Origin: Chloroflexota bacterium
GTDB taxonomy: Bacteria; Chloroflexota; JAJPGV01
DNA: 64,000 nt
Direction of reading: 5' to 3'
NCBI GenBank assembly: GCA_021325635.1
Contig: JAJPGV010000034.1
Coordinates: 248,745 to 312,744, forward strand
Shown here: positions 9,651-18,841 of the stretch, piece by piece
Layout of the letters: every line of letters starts with the position of its first letter
How positions within the stretch are numbered: the first letter of the stretch is position 1
The notes under the pieces: model-generated
Told to the model about the DNA's origin: nothing
Seen by the model: the letters and a program-made list of their open reading frames with translations, nothing else
Databases searched by the model: none
Translations under genes and position numbers: made by a program

Positions 9651-9672
9651 GCCGGTCCAGGTCGCTGGAGGG

Positions 9673-10749
9673 ATGAGCATGGAGTCAATTCCCGAACGGA
9701 TGCGAGCAGTCGTGCTGACCGCGCCGAACAGCCACGAGATCCGAGATGTTCCCACGCCCCACCCCGGCCCGTTGGAAGTCCTGTGCAGGGTCGATTCCGT
9801 GGCGATCTGCGGGACGGACCTGCACATCTACGAGGGTAAATTCCCCGGCCGCTGGCCCAAGGGCTATCCCTTCACTCCCGGCCACGAATGGTCGGGGGAG
9901 ATCGTCGAAGTCGGCGAGGAGGCGGGGCAGATGGGGTGGAGGGTAGGCGAGCGCGTTGCCGGCACCTCGCATGCCGGCTGCGGGTACTGCCGCAATTGCA
10001 TGATCGGCCGCTACACGCTGTGCGAAAACTACGGCAAGGAGCCGATCCACCACCAGTACGGACATTACTCCCAGGGCGCGGACGCGCAGTTCGTGGTGCA
10101 TTCCATCAAAAGCGTCTTCCGCCTTCCCGCTGAGCTGGACCTGCCCTATGGCGCCATGATCGATACGGCCAGCATTGCCCTGCACTCCGCCAAGCGGCCC
10201 AGTATCAACGCCGGCGACGTGGTGGTTGTCGTCGGCGCGGGACCAATGGGCTTTCTCACGGCTGATTGCGCCTACGCGCTCGGTGCGGGACGAGTCATCA
10301 TCACCGGCTCAGGCGAGCGCCTCAACAAGGCGCGTGACATGGGCTTCGAGGTGGTGAACTACCGCCAGGAAGATGCCGTGGAAGCCGTGAAGGCGCGGAC
10401 CGAGGGCAAGGGGGCGCACGTGGCAGTCGACACGGGAGGTACCGCCGAGTCGGTGCTGCAGGCGGTCAACGTGCTGCGCAAGGGCGGACGGGCGGCCTTC
10501 ACCGGCATCCCCGACACTCCCGTTTCGCTGCCCATGCAGAAAATCGTGCTCGAAGAGCTGGACCTGTACGGCGTTCGTGCCAACCCGAACACGATGGACG
10601 AAGTTATCCCGCTCATCGTGAGCGGCCGTGTGCGGGTCAAGGAGCTCGTTACCCACTCCTTCCCGCTGGCCGAGTATGGCGCCGCGCTGCACACGTTCGC
10701 CGATCGTGTGGATGGCGCCCTCAAGGTCATCGTCAAACCGAATGAGTGA
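9673..10749 (+). CDS. Zinc-dependent alcohol dehydrogenase (MDR family)
   Basis: 358 residues. AICGTDLH and GHEWSGEIVEVG supply the catalytic zinc ligands, CGYCRNCMIGRYTLC the four structural-zinc cysteines, and VVGAGPMGFL the NAD-binding loop. The family oxidises secondary alcohols or polyols such as butanediol, sorbitol or threonine. ATG 9673 has GGAGGG about 5 bases upstream (9667-9672). It lies in the catabolic block, next to a second MDR enzyme, so the two probably act on successive or alternative hydroxyl groups of one pathway. Confidence 0.87.
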   Translation: MSMESIPERMRAVVLTAPNSHEIRDVPTPHPGPLEVLCRVDSVAICGTDLHIYEGKFPGRWPKGYPFTPGHEWSGEIVEVGEEAGQMGWRVGERVAGTSHAGCGYCRNCMIGRYTLCENYGKEPIHHQYGHYSQGADAQFVVHSIKSVFRLPAELDLPYGAMIDTASIALHSAKRPSINAGDVVVVVGAGPMGFLTADCAYALGAGRVIITGSGERLNKARDMGFEVVNYRQEDAVEAVKARTEGKGAHVAVDTGGTAESVLQAVNVLRKGGRAAFTGIPDTPVSLPMQKIVLEELDLYGVRANPNTMDEVIPLIVSGRVRVKELVTHSFPLAEYGAALHTFADRVDGALKVIVKPNE

Positions 10750-10776
10750 CCGCTCCTCGATAGACTCGCCGCGGCC

Positions 10777-11865
10777 ATGACTGGCATCCCAGACACGATG
10801 CTGGCGGTAGTCATGGCCGAGCCCAACCGCCTGGAGCTGCGGCGAAACGTCCCGGTGCCCGGCCCGGCGAGGGGCCAGGCGCTGCTGCGAATCATGAGCA
10901 GCACCATCTGCGCCACGGATCAGAAGATCCTGGCCGGCCAGTTCCCGGGCACCAAGTTCCCACATATTCCCGGTCACGAGTTCGCAGGTCAGGTCGTGGC
11001 CGTCGGGCCGGATGTGGACGAGCTGCGGCCAGGAGATCGCGTCGGGGTGGAGGTGCACGTCGGCTGCGGGCGCTGTGCTCGCTGCCTGGAGGGTCTGTAC
11101 CAGCTGTGCGACAGCTACGGCCGGACGGATAAGGGCCACGCCCACATCGGCTTTACCGTGCCCGGCGGGCTAGCAGAATACGTGGCGGTGCCGGTCAAGG
11201 CTCTGCACAAGCTGCCGGAGGGACTCTCTTGGGACGAAGGCGCCTTTACTGACAACATCGGCATCGCCCTCTACGCGGTCGAACGCGGACGGCTGGCGGC
11301 CGGCGAAAGCGTGGTGGTCATCGGGCCGGGCGCGTTCGGCGCCCTCGCCGTACAGGTGGCTCGCGCGCTGGGCGCCGGCCAGGTCGTGATGCTGGGCACG
11401 CGGCGTGAACGGCTGGAGCGCATGCGGGGCTTCGGCGCCGACGAGCTCATCGACGGGCAGGGAGACGAGGCCATCGCCAAGGTGCGGCAGGCGCTTGGCG
11501 GCCGGGGGGCGGACGTCGTCATCGAATTCGCCGGCACGTCGGAAGCGGCCCGACAGGCCATACTCCTGGCCAGGCGCGGCGGGCGCGTGGTCCTGGCTGG
11601 ATCGACGGGGCTCGGACGCGATCTGAGCGGCGTGGATCTCAGCACCATCGTCCGCGGCCACCTCGACGTCTGCGGCTCGCTGGCCAATCCCAAGGGCATT
11701 TCCGGCCGGGGCCTGCAGCTCATCGCCCGCGGCAGTGTGGACGTAACTCCGCTGATGACGCATCATTTTCCTCTGGATGAGTTCGATGAGGCCTGGGCCA
11801 CGTTCGTGGAGCGCCGTGGTGGAGCGATTCGGGTAATGCTCCATCCGGGGAACGATCGCGGCTGA
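10777..11865 (+). CDS. Zinc-dependent alcohol dehydrogenase (MDR family), second copy
   Basis: 362 residues with ICATDQK and IPGHEFAGQVVAVG (catalytic zinc), CGRCARCLEGLYQLC (structural zinc) and VIGPGAFGALA (cofactor binding). It is clearly a divergent paralogue of the preceding enzyme and not a recent duplicate. Its stop overlaps the start of the E1-alpha gene by one base (TGATG), which points to coupled expression with the dehydrogenase complex. The substrate is likely a polyol or hydroxyketone that yields a 2-oxo compound or acetoin-like product for the complex; this is inference from order only. Confidence 0.87.
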   Translation: MTGIPDTMLAVVMAEPNRLELRRNVPVPGPARGQALLRIMSSTICATDQKILAGQFPGTKFPHIPGHEFAGQVVAVGPDVDELRPGDRVGVEVHVGCGRCARCLEGLYQLCDSYGRTDKGHAHIGFTVPGGLAEYVAVPVKALHKLPEGLSWDEGAFTDNIGIALYAVERGRLAAGESVVVIGPGAFGALAVQVARALGAGQVVMLGTRRERLERMRGFGADELIDGQGDEAIAKVRQALGGRGADVVIEFAGTSEAARQAILLARRGGRVVLAGSTGLGRDLSGVDLSTIVRGHLDVCGSLANPKGISGRGLQLIARGSVDVTPLMTHHFPLDEFDEAWATFVERRGGAIRVMLHPGNDRG

Positions 11866-12863
11866 TGGCAGGCCGAAACTCCGCCACGAAGCGCCCGACA
11901 CGCACGTATCTCAGCAAGGACCAGCTCGCCACGGCTGTGCGCCTGATGCTCACCATCCGCGAGTTCGACGAGCAGGCCATGGCCCTGTACCGTGCGGGCG
12001 AGATGCGAGGAACGACCCATCCTTACATCGGCATGGAAGCGGTGGGGACCGGTGTGATGACCGCCCTGCGGCCCGATGACTACGTCACCAGCACGCACCG
12101 AGGCCACGGCCACACCATCGCCAAGGGTGGCGACATCCGCAAGATGATGGCGGAACTGCTCGGCCGCGCCACCGGCTACTCGGGCGGTAAGGGCGGCAGC
12201 ATGCACATCGCCGATATGGACAAGAACATGCTCGGCGCCAACGGCATCGTGGGCGGCGGTATCGGCTTGGCCGCGGGAGCGGCGCTCACCGCTAAGCTGC
12301 AGGGCAGCGGGCGCGTAGCGGTGTGCTTCTTTGGTGACGGCGCGCTCAATCAGGGCATCCTGCACGAGGTGAGCAACCTTTCCGCCATCTGGAAGCTGCC
12401 GGTGGTCTTTGTGTGCGAGAACAACCAGTACGCCATGTCAGCCCGAGCGGACTGGAGCGTGGCCGGCGGCGACCCCGCGGGCAGAGCAGCCGCCTACGGC
12501 ATCCCGGGCGTCAATGTGGACGGCATGGACTTCTTCGCCGTCTACGACGCCGCCAGCAAGCTGGTGCAGCGCGCCCGCGAAGGCGGCGGCCCGAGCTACC
12601 TGGTGTGCCAAACCTATCGCTATCACGGCCATCATGCCGGCGATCCTCTCAACTACCGACAGAAGGAGGAGGTCGAGCGCTGGCGCAAGCTCGATCCCAT
12701 CGACCGGCTTACCCAGGCGCTCCTCAGCGGCAAGGTCCTGACCGAAGCCGAGATCGCGGCCACGCGACAATCCGTCGTCGAGGCCGTGCAGGAGGCGGTC
12801 GAATTCGCCAAATCGAGTCCCGAGCCGGGCGTCGACCAGCTGATGACCGACGTGTATGCCTGA
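11865..12863 (+). CDS. Thiamine-diphosphate dehydrogenase E1 component, alpha subunit (acetoin/pyruvate type)
   Basis: 332 residues. GDGALNQG followed by NN at CENNQYAMS is the thiamine-diphosphate motif, and the HRGHGHTIAKGG and GGKGGSMH segments match acetoin dehydrogenase AcoA and pyruvate dehydrogenase PdhA. With the beta subunit it decarboxylates a 2-oxo acid or cleaves acetoin and passes the acyl group to lipoyl-E2. Sequence alone does not separate the two activities; the neighbouring alcohol dehydrogenases favour an acetoin-like or catabolic substrate over housekeeping pyruvate oxidation. Confidence 0.87.
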   Translation: MAGRNSATKRPTRTYLSKDQLATAVRLMLTIREFDEQAMALYRAGEMRGTTHPYIGMEAVGTGVMTALRPDDYVTSTHRGHGHTIAKGGDIRKMMAELLGRATGYSGGKGGSMHIADMDKNMLGANGIVGGGIGLAAGAALTAKLQGSGRVAVCFFGDGALNQGILHEVSNLSAIWKLPVVFVCENNQYAMSARADWSVAGGDPAGRAAAYGIPGVNVDGMDFFAVYDAASKLVQRAREGGGPSYLVCQTYRYHGHHAGDPLNYRQKEEVERWRKLDPIDRLTQALLSGKVLTEAEIAATRQSVVEAVQEAVEFAKSSPEPGVDQLMTDVYA

Positions 12864-12914
12864 GGGAAGCATGAAGGGTCAGGGGATGGGGGATAGGCCC
12901 CTCGGGTTGTGGGT

Positions 12915-13970
12915 ATGGCAGTAGCCAGGACGGCTCCCGTCGCTCGTTTGGTGCCCGCAGCCGTCGCGTCGGCCGGGGAAACGCGCGTGCTGACCTATGC
13001 GCAGGCGCTCAATGAGGCGCTGTTCGAGGAGATGCGCCGCGATGCCGCGGTGTTCGTGATGGGCGAGGACGTGGCGGCTTGGGGCGGCGGCGGGATCTTC
13101 GGCGTCACCAAAGGCCTCATGGAAGAGTTCGGAGCCGAACGGGTGCGCGACACGCCGATCTCCGAGGAAGCCATTGCCGCAGTCGCCGTCGGCGCGGCCG
13201 CAACCGGCAGCCGTCCGGTAGCTGAGATCATGTACGTCGACTTCATGGGCCTGGCCATGGAGCCGATCGTCAATCAGGCCGCCAAGCTGCGCTACATGTT
13301 TGGCGGCAAGGCCAAGGTACCTATGGTCCTTCGCGCACAGGAGGGGGCCGGCCGGGGCAATGCCGCCCAGCACAGCCAGAGCCTCGAAGCGTGGTTCTGC
13401 CATATTCCCGGGCTGAAGGTTGTGACCCCCAGCGCGCCGGCCGACGCCAAGGGCCTGCTGAAGAGCGCCATCCGCGACGACAATCCTGTCATCTTCCTGG
13501 AGCACAAGGCGCTGTACTTCAACAAGGGCCCCGTTCCCTCCGGCGAGCACCTGGTGCCGCTCGGCATTGCCGACGTCAAGCGCACGGGTGCGCACGTCAC
13601 CGTCGTAGGCATCCACACCATGGTGGACAAGGCTTTGCAGGCGGCTGAGGCGCTGACCTCGGAAGGCATCGAGCTGGAGGTGATCGATCCGCGCACGTTA
13701 GTGCCGTTGGATGAAGAGACCATCTTCGAGTCGGTGCGCAAGACCGGCCGGCTGATCGTGACCCACGAGGCCTACACCAATGCCGGCTTTGGCGCCGAGA
13801 TCGTGAGCCGCGTGGTGACCTCGGTGTTCGATTACCTGGATGCGCCGCCGCTGCGTGTCTGCGCACGAGACGTTCCCGTACCGTATGCCGTCCCGCTGGA
13901 AGCTGCTGCGCTGCCTCAGGTCGACGACCTGATTGCCGCGGCGCGCTCGCTCGTCCGCGGGGAGCGCTAG
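12915..13970 (+). CDS. Thiamine-diphosphate dehydrogenase E1 component, beta subunit
   Basis: About 351 residues. The YAQALNEALFEEMRRD start, FVMGEDV, GVTKGL and RVRDTPISE segments are characteristic of E1-beta (AcoB/PdhB/BkdB). A conserved C-terminal transketolase domain follows (LVPLDEETI, VTHEAYTNAGFGAEI). ATG 12915 is chosen; GTG 12909 two codons earlier is equally possible, and neither has a strong Shine-Dalgarno. It pairs with the alpha subunit 51 bases upstream and with the E2 gene directly after it. Confidence 0.87.
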   Translation: MAVARTAPVARLVPAAVASAGETRVLTYAQALNEALFEEMRRDAAVFVMGEDVAAWGGGGIFGVTKGLMEEFGAERVRDTPISEEAIAAVAVGAAATGSRPVAEIMYVDFMGLAMEPIVNQAAKLRYMFGGKAKVPMVLRAQEGAGRGNAAQHSQSLEAWFCHIPGLKVVTPSAPADAKGLLKSAIRDDNPVIFLEHKALYFNKGPVPSGEHLVPLGIADVKRTGAHVTVVGIHTMVDKALQAAEALTSEGIELEVIDPRTLVPLDEETIFESVRKTGRLIVTHEAYTNAGFGAEIVSRVVTSVFDYLDAPPLRVCARDVPVPYAVPLEAAALPQVDDLIAAARSLVRGER

Positions 13971-13977
13971 CGCGGTC

Positions 13978-15237
13978 TTGGCCACCCCGGTCATCATGCC
14001 CGTGCTGGGTCTGACCATGGAAGAGGGGGCCGTCGCCGAGTGGCTCAAAGCCCCCGGCGACGCCGTGATCAAGGACGAGCCACTGTTCACGGTTGAGATG
14101 GACAAGGGCATCGTGGAGGTACCCGCTCCCGCGAGTGGGATCCTGCGCAGTATCCAGGTGCCGCCCGGACAGACCGTCGCGGTCAAGACGCTGCTGGCCG
14201 AGATCGCCCCGGCCGGGGAAGCCGCCCCGGCCAGTGTGCCTCCCGAGCGCAGCCGATCCTTCGCCTCACCTCGGGCCCGCATGCGAGCCCGCGAGCACGG
14301 CGTCTCGCTGGATAGCGTCACCGGCAGCGGTCCTCGCGGCCGCATTGTGGAAGCGGATGTGCTTACCGCGCTGAGGGAGCCTCTACCAGCCGCCCGCGCG
14401 GCGGCGACTCCTCTCGCTCGCCGGCTGGCGGCCGAGCAGGGCCTCGACCTGCACTCGGTGGCGGGCAGCGGACCGGGCGGCCGGATCACACAGGAAGACG
14501 TGCAGCGCGCGGCCGGCGTCCGGACTGCCGTCGAACCATCTCCCGAGGTTGCTCCGCTATCGCGCCTCAGACAGATCACGGCGGCCCGGATGTCCGCCTC
14601 CGCTCATTCCGTGGCGCGTGTGACGATGTTCGTGGAGGTGGACTTCGAGGAAGCCAGCCGGCTTCGGGCGCAGCTGTCCCCCGAGTTCGCGCGCCTTGGC
14701 GTGCCCAAGCTGCCCTGGGATGCGATCCTGGCGCGTGCGGCCGGTTTGGCCCTCATGGAGCACCCGGCTGTCAACGCCCAGTGGGTCGAGGGTCAGGGAC
14801 TGCGCCGGCACATGCAGGCCCACGTCGGGGTGGCCGTGGCGCTCGATCCCGAGGGCCTGGTCGTGCCAGTCCTTCGCGACGCGGCCGGGCGCTCGCTGCG
14901 GCAGCTGGCGGCCGATTTGCTGGCGCTTACCGAGCAGGCGCGATCTGGCCGTCTCGCGGCCTCCGACATGCAGGGCGGCACGTTCACCATCACGAACCTG
15001 GGCGGTTACGGTATCGACGGCTTCACGCCCATCATCAATCCGCCCGAAACGGCGGTGCTGGGAGTTGGACGCATCGCCGAAAGGGCAACCGTCGTCGATC
15101 ACCGGATCCAGGTCCGCACCACCTGCACGCTCTCGCTGAGCTTCGATCACCGCGTAGTCGACGGCGCCCCCGCCGCCGCCTTCCTGCAGCGCCTGGCCCA
15201 GCTGCTCGAACGGCCGTACGCGCTCCTGGAGATGTAG
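13978..15237 (+). CDS. Dihydrolipoamide acyltransferase E2 with two subunit-binding domains
   Basis: About 419 residues. The lipoyl domain (residues 1-80) carries the lysine in EMDKGIVEV at about 43. Two peripheral subunit-binding domains follow: PRARMRAREHGVSLDSV with GPRGRIVEADV at about 98-130, and TPLARRLAAEQGLDLHSV with GPGGRITQEDV at about 140-175. The catalytic domain ends with SFDHRVVDGA, which contains the active-site His and Asp. One binding domain is usual in bacterial E2, so the tandem pair is odd. TTG 13978 is chosen because it lies 8 bases after the E1-beta stop and gives a standard lipoyl N-terminus; ATG 13996 is an alternative. No E3 gene follows. Confidence 0.85.
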   Translation: MATPVIMPVLGLTMEEGAVAEWLKAPGDAVIKDEPLFTVEMDKGIVEVPAPASGILRSIQVPPGQTVAVKTLLAEIAPAGEAAPASVPPERSRSFASPRARMRAREHGVSLDSVTGSGPRGRIVEADVLTALREPLPAARAAATPLARRLAAEQGLDLHSVAGSGPGGRITQEDVQRAAGVRTAVEPSPEVAPLSRLRQITAARMSASAHSVARVTMFVEVDFEEASRLRAQLSPEFARLGVPKLPWDAILARAAGLALMEHPAVNAQWVEGQGLRRHMQAHVGVAVALDPEGLVVPVLRDAAGRSLRQLAADLLALTEQARSGRLAASDMQGGTFTITNLGGYGIDGFTPIINPPETAVLGVGRIAERATVVDHRIQVRTTCTLSLSFDHRVVDGAPAAAFLQRLAQLLERPYALLEM

Positions 15238-15337
15238 TCCCGGCCCGGCCACCACGCGCGGGCAGCGGCCGAGCTGCAATATCTGCCTGACCGGAGCGTT
15301 ACTGTAGAAGGGTCGTCCACGGGCGGCCCCGACCGAC

Positions 15338-17854
15338 ATGGACTCGCGATTCTGGATGCTGGCGCAGCAGCGCCGGCGCAGGCTAGCCCGAAAGCGCGGC
15401 CAAAACGTGCCGGCCGCGGGCGTTGCGCTGGTCGTGGCCGGCAGCTTCCTGGTCGCCGTTGCCCTCACGATTCCCCTGCTGCTGGTGACGGCGGCGCGCC
15501 TCTACGCCGCCGATGCCATCAAGCAGCTTACGTTCACCAGCCACGCGGCCACCTTCCAGACCAGCCGCGTAACCGACCGCAATGGCAAGCTGCTGTACGA
15601 GTTCGTCGATCCTCAAGCCGGCAAGCGAACCGAGGTTCCCCTGGCGCAGATCCCCAAGAACCTGCGCGACGCCACCGTGGCGATCGAGGACAAGAACTTC
15701 TACACCAACCCCGGCTTTGACGTTCGCGCCCTGCTGCGCGCCGCCTACGACGACCTGACCAAGGGCGAGATCGTGAGCGGCGCCAGCACCATCACCCAGC
15801 AGCTGGTCAAGACCGTGTACCTCAAGCCCGAGCAGACCTGGCAGCGCAAGCTCCGCGAAGTGGCTATTGCCTTCGTGCTGTCCAAGCAGAAGAGCAAGGA
15901 CGAGATCCTGGAGATGTACCTGAACCAGATCTACTACGGCAACCAGTCCTATGGCGTCGAGGCGGCCGCCGAATCGTACTTCGGCAAGACCGCCCTCAAG
16001 CTCGACCTGGCCGAGTCGGCCATGCTGGCCGGGCTTCCACAGTCGCCCTCCGACTACAACCCGCTGCAGAACGCCCCCGCGGCACGCGCCCGGCAGCTCG
16101 AAGTGCTGCGTGCCATGCTCAGCCAGGGGTACATCACTCCGCAGCAGGAACAGGACGCCGCCGCGGAGGAGCTGCATTTCGCCAGCCAGCGCTCGGACAT
16201 CCTGGCCCCGCACTTCGTCTTCTACGTGCGCGATCTGCTGGAGAAGCAGTATGGACCGCGCTTCTTGTACGAGGGCGGGCTCACTATCAAGACCACCCTG
16301 GACCTCGACCTTCAGAACAAAGCCCAGCAGATCGTGCAGGATCAGCTGGCCAAGGTCCCCGCCGACAAGAACCTGAACAACGCCGCCGTCGTGGTCCTCG
16401 ACCCACGCAGCGGCCAGATCCTGGCCATGGTCGGCTCACGCGACTACAACCAGGATTTTCCGAACGGCACCATGAACGGCAAGTTCAATGCTGCCACCGG
16501 CTTGCTGCAGCCAGGCTCCGCCTGGAAGCCAATAGAATACGAGGCCGACTTCCTCAAAGGCAAGACGCCGGCCACGATAGTGGATGACGCCAAGATCGGC
16601 AACGATTTCCCCGACGGCAGCGGTGGCTTCTACCGGCCCGAGAACTACGACAAGAAGTACCACGGCCGCGTCACCTACCGCACCGCGCTGGGCAATTCAC
16701 TCAACGTCCCGGCCGTCAAGGTCCTGAAAGACGCCGGCATCCACGAAACGCTGCAGCTGGCTCACAACCTGGGGATCAGCACGATCCCGGACGACAACCA
16801 GGCGGGTTTCTCGCTCGCCCTGGGCACGCGTGAGGTCACTCCGCTGGAGCTCACCGCCGCCTATGGCGTCTTCGCCAACGGCGGCCAGCGCGTGCCATCC
16901 ACGCCCGTCCTCAGCATCACCGATGGGTCCGGCAAAGTCATTCAGGAGTTCAAGCAGCCGCAGCCAGTCCAGGTTGTGCAGCCCGAGTACGCCTACCTCA
17001 TCACCAGCATCCTGTCGGACGACAACGCGCGCGCTATCGAGTTCGGGCGTCACTCGGTGCTCGAGCTGCCCGGCCGGCCAGCGGCCGTCAAGACCGGCAC
17101 CAGCGACGAGTTCCGGGCCAACTGGACCATCGGCTACACGCCTGATGCAGTGGTCGGCGTGTGGGCCGGCAACAGCAATCATCAGCCGATGCGCAACGTC
17201 ATCGGCATCGACGGCGCGGGCCCGATCTGGCACGACGTCATGCTGGCCACGCTCGGCGCCAGCCCCGTGCATGACTTCGCCAAGCCGCCGAACATCGTGA
17301 CGGTGAAGGTGTCGTCGCTCACCGGGCTGCTGCCCAATCCCGGCGAGCCGAGCTACGACGAGGTGTTCGTGAAGGGCACGGAGCCGCATGCCCGATCCAC
17401 CGTCAGCCCGCAGCCTACGCCGGCACCGCCGACGACCGCGCCCGCGCCGGCGCAGGGGCGCCAGCATGCCGACGTCACGATCACGGACACAGGCTTCGAT
17501 CCGCCGAACGTCACGATTGCCGCCGGCGGCAGCGTCACCTGGACCAATCGCGGGGCCAAGGTTCACACCGCCACGGCTCCTAACGGCGGGATGGACAGCG
17601 GTGGCCTGGGCACAGGCCAGAGCGTCACCATGGTCTTCCGCGGCCCCGGGACCTACGGCTACACGTCGGCCACAGACTGCCTGCACGGCAATCACAATCC
17701 CAGCTTCGCCTGCGGAGGCGGGTCGGTCGTGGTCTCAGCCCAAGTGGTGGCCCTTGGAGAGGCCAACGCCGCCACGCCGGACCCGCTCCCTCCCTCCGCG
17801 TTTTCGAGCGATCCGCAATCCCGCAAGCGCTGCCGCCACGGAGCATGCGGCTGA
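15338..17854 (+). CDS. Class A penicillin-binding protein fused to a C-terminal cupredoxin domain
   Basis: 838 residues. One signal-anchor helix (about 28-55) is followed by a GT51 peptidoglycan glycosyltransferase domain with the catalytic Glu in AIEDKNFY (about 112). The transpeptidase domain has SAWK (SxxK), a later SLN and KTGT, so both cell-wall activities look intact. A Pro/Thr/Ala linker (about 688-708) leads to a cupredoxin fold, about 709-805: VTITDTGFDPPNV, GGSVTWTNRG, a His in KVHTA and a Cys/His cluster CLHGNHNPSFAC. This outside-facing copper-protein-like tail is not part of standard PBP1A. The ligand spacing differs from plastocyanin, so copper binding is uncertain. The reading frame is continuous across the junction. 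Confidence 0.87.
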   Translation: MDSRFWMLAQQRRRRLARKRGQNVPAAGVALVVAGSFLVAVALTIPLLLVTAARLYAADAIKQLTFTSHAATFQTSRVTDRNGKLLYEFVDPQAGKRTEVPLAQIPKNLRDATVAIEDKNFYTNPGFDVRALLRAAYDDLTKGEIVSGASTITQQLVKTVYLKPEQTWQRKLREVAIAFVLSKQKSKDEILEMYLNQIYYGNQSYGVEAAAESYFGKTALKLDLAESAMLAGLPQSPSDYNPLQNAPAARARQLEVLRAMLSQGYITPQQEQDAAAEELHFASQRSDILAPHFVFYVRDLLEKQYGPRFLYEGGLTIKTTLDLDLQNKAQQIVQDQLAKVPADKNLNNAAVVVLDPRSGQILAMVGSRDYNQDFPNGTMNGKFNAATGLLQPGSAWKPIEYEADFLKGKTPATIVDDAKIGNDFPDGSGGFYRPENYDKKYHGRVTYRTALGNSLNVPAVKVLKDAGIHETLQLAHNLGISTIPDDNQAGFSLALGTREVTPLELTAAYGVFANGGQRVPSTPVLSITDGSGKVIQEFKQPQPVQVVQPEYAYLITSILSDDNARAIEFGRHSVLELPGRPAAVKTGTSDEFRANWTIGYTPDAVVGVWAGNSNHQPMRNVIGIDGAGPIWHDVMLATLGASPVHDFAKPPNIVTVKVSSLTGLLPNPGEPSYDEVFVKGTEPHARSTVSPQPTPAPPTTAPAPAQGRQHADVTITDTGFDPPNVTIAAGGSVTWTNRGAKVHTATAPNGGMDSGGLGTGQSVTMVFRGPGTYGYTSATDCLHGNHNPSFACGGGSVVVSAQVVALGEANAATPDPLPPSAFSSDPQSRKRCRHGACG

Positions 17855-17924
17855 CTCCTTCCCCGCGTGGTCTAGCTGTCCTCGAGCTCGTCATGAGAAG
17901 TTCCGGCAAGCGACAGTTCGGGCA

Positions 17925-18530
17925 TCAAAACAGCGGTTGTACGGCGAGCGCCGGATAGTCGAACGATGCCATGCCGGCCGCGAGCGCGTCGCCTGGAACG
18001 TAGTTCGGAACTCGCATGTTCGGACGGGGGTCATAGACGTAGAACCCTCCGCCGTCGTAGGCGTGCAGCGTGATCGTGTGCTCGCCAGGCACGAGGACCA
18101 CGACTTCACCCGTGCTCAGCCTGACCGGCGCGCGATACGAAGGACGCAGCTGCACCGGGATCCACACGATCACCAGCCAGTTTCGAACCAACGCGGCCCT
18201 TGCATCGTCGAGGTTCACAAGATAGCTGGCAGCGAACACTCCCGGCCGCGGGAAAGCCTCGATCATCGCCTTGACCGCGGGAGCGTGGGCGCCGTAATTG
18301 ACGAGGTCGCCGCGGTTGGACGAGTAGTCACCGCGGAAGCCACGATTCGGGTTTTCGTCCCGGCCGAGTACCTGCTGCAGCTGCTCCTCGGCTCCATCCA
18401 TCCCGTAATGGAGCATCACCTGCCGGAACGCGCAGACCTCGCAGGTCAGGTTGTACCCTGTCGAAGATCGCGCGCGGCCGGATTGTCGGGGATATACCAA
18501 GTTGCCGGGAGCTGGGACCCGAACAGCCAA
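17925..18530 (-). CDS. Papain-like C39-type peptidase domain protein, probably missing its true N-terminus
   Basis: 201 residues from a TTG start directly after an in-frame stop. NLTCEVCAFRQVMLHYG holds a probable catalytic Cys, and GEHTITLHAYDGGGFYVYDP resembles the His region of C39-like cysteine peptidases common in this type of genome. No signal peptide is present, although such proteins are usually secreted. In the next frame the minus strand just upstream encodes MLDWLFGSQLPATWYIPDNP and DLRQG, which would join smoothly to the Cys motif if one base were gained or lost near 18455. The gene may therefore be frameshifted. No close partner gene lies on either side. Confidence 0.5.
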   Translation of the reverse strand: MAVRVPAPGNLVYPRQSGRARSSTGYNLTCEVCAFRQVMLHYGMDGAEEQLQQVLGRDENPNRGFRGDYSSNRGDLVNYGAHAPAVKAMIEAFPRPGVFAASYLVNLDDARAALVRNWLVIVWIPVQLRPSYRAPVRLSTGEVVVLVPGEHTITLHAYDGGGFYVYDPRPNMRVPNYVPGDALAAGMASFDYPALAVQPLF

Positions 18531-18700
18531 TCAAGCATGCTTCTTGTCGTGCCTCATAGCGCTTCGAAAGCCCGTTAACGTTTGTTGGCCGTGCTCCCAC
18601 GAAATGATGGCAGACACACTCGTACGTCCGAATCGGTTGACGTATTGCCCCCCGCGCTCGGTACTGCCATCGTGGGTACGTGATCGAGGCAGAAGCCAAG

Positions 18701-18841
18701 ATGCCGCAGGTTCGGATCGAACCCAAGACCAAACGAGTACTTGAAGAGGCTGCCGGCGCAGCCCTGCGGCGTCTTGCGTCAGTGAATGAGCGGCTCGCCG
18801 ATACGCTGCGCCGCGATCCCAAGTTCGCCCGGATTGATTGA
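18701..18841 (+). CDS. Possible small helical protein, unrecognised
   Basis: A 46-codon frame starting MPQVRIEPKTKRVLEEAAG and ending in DPKFARID. It is charged and strongly helix-forming, with an amphipathic pattern across residues 9-38 and no membrane segment. An in-frame GTG at 18680 could extend it by seven residues. The stop codon overlaps an inverted repeat that could act as a transcription stop. I do not recognise it; residue composition is the only support, so it may be chance. Confidence 0.25.
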   Translation: MPQVRIEPKTKRVLEEAAGAALRRLASVNERLADTLRRDPKFARID

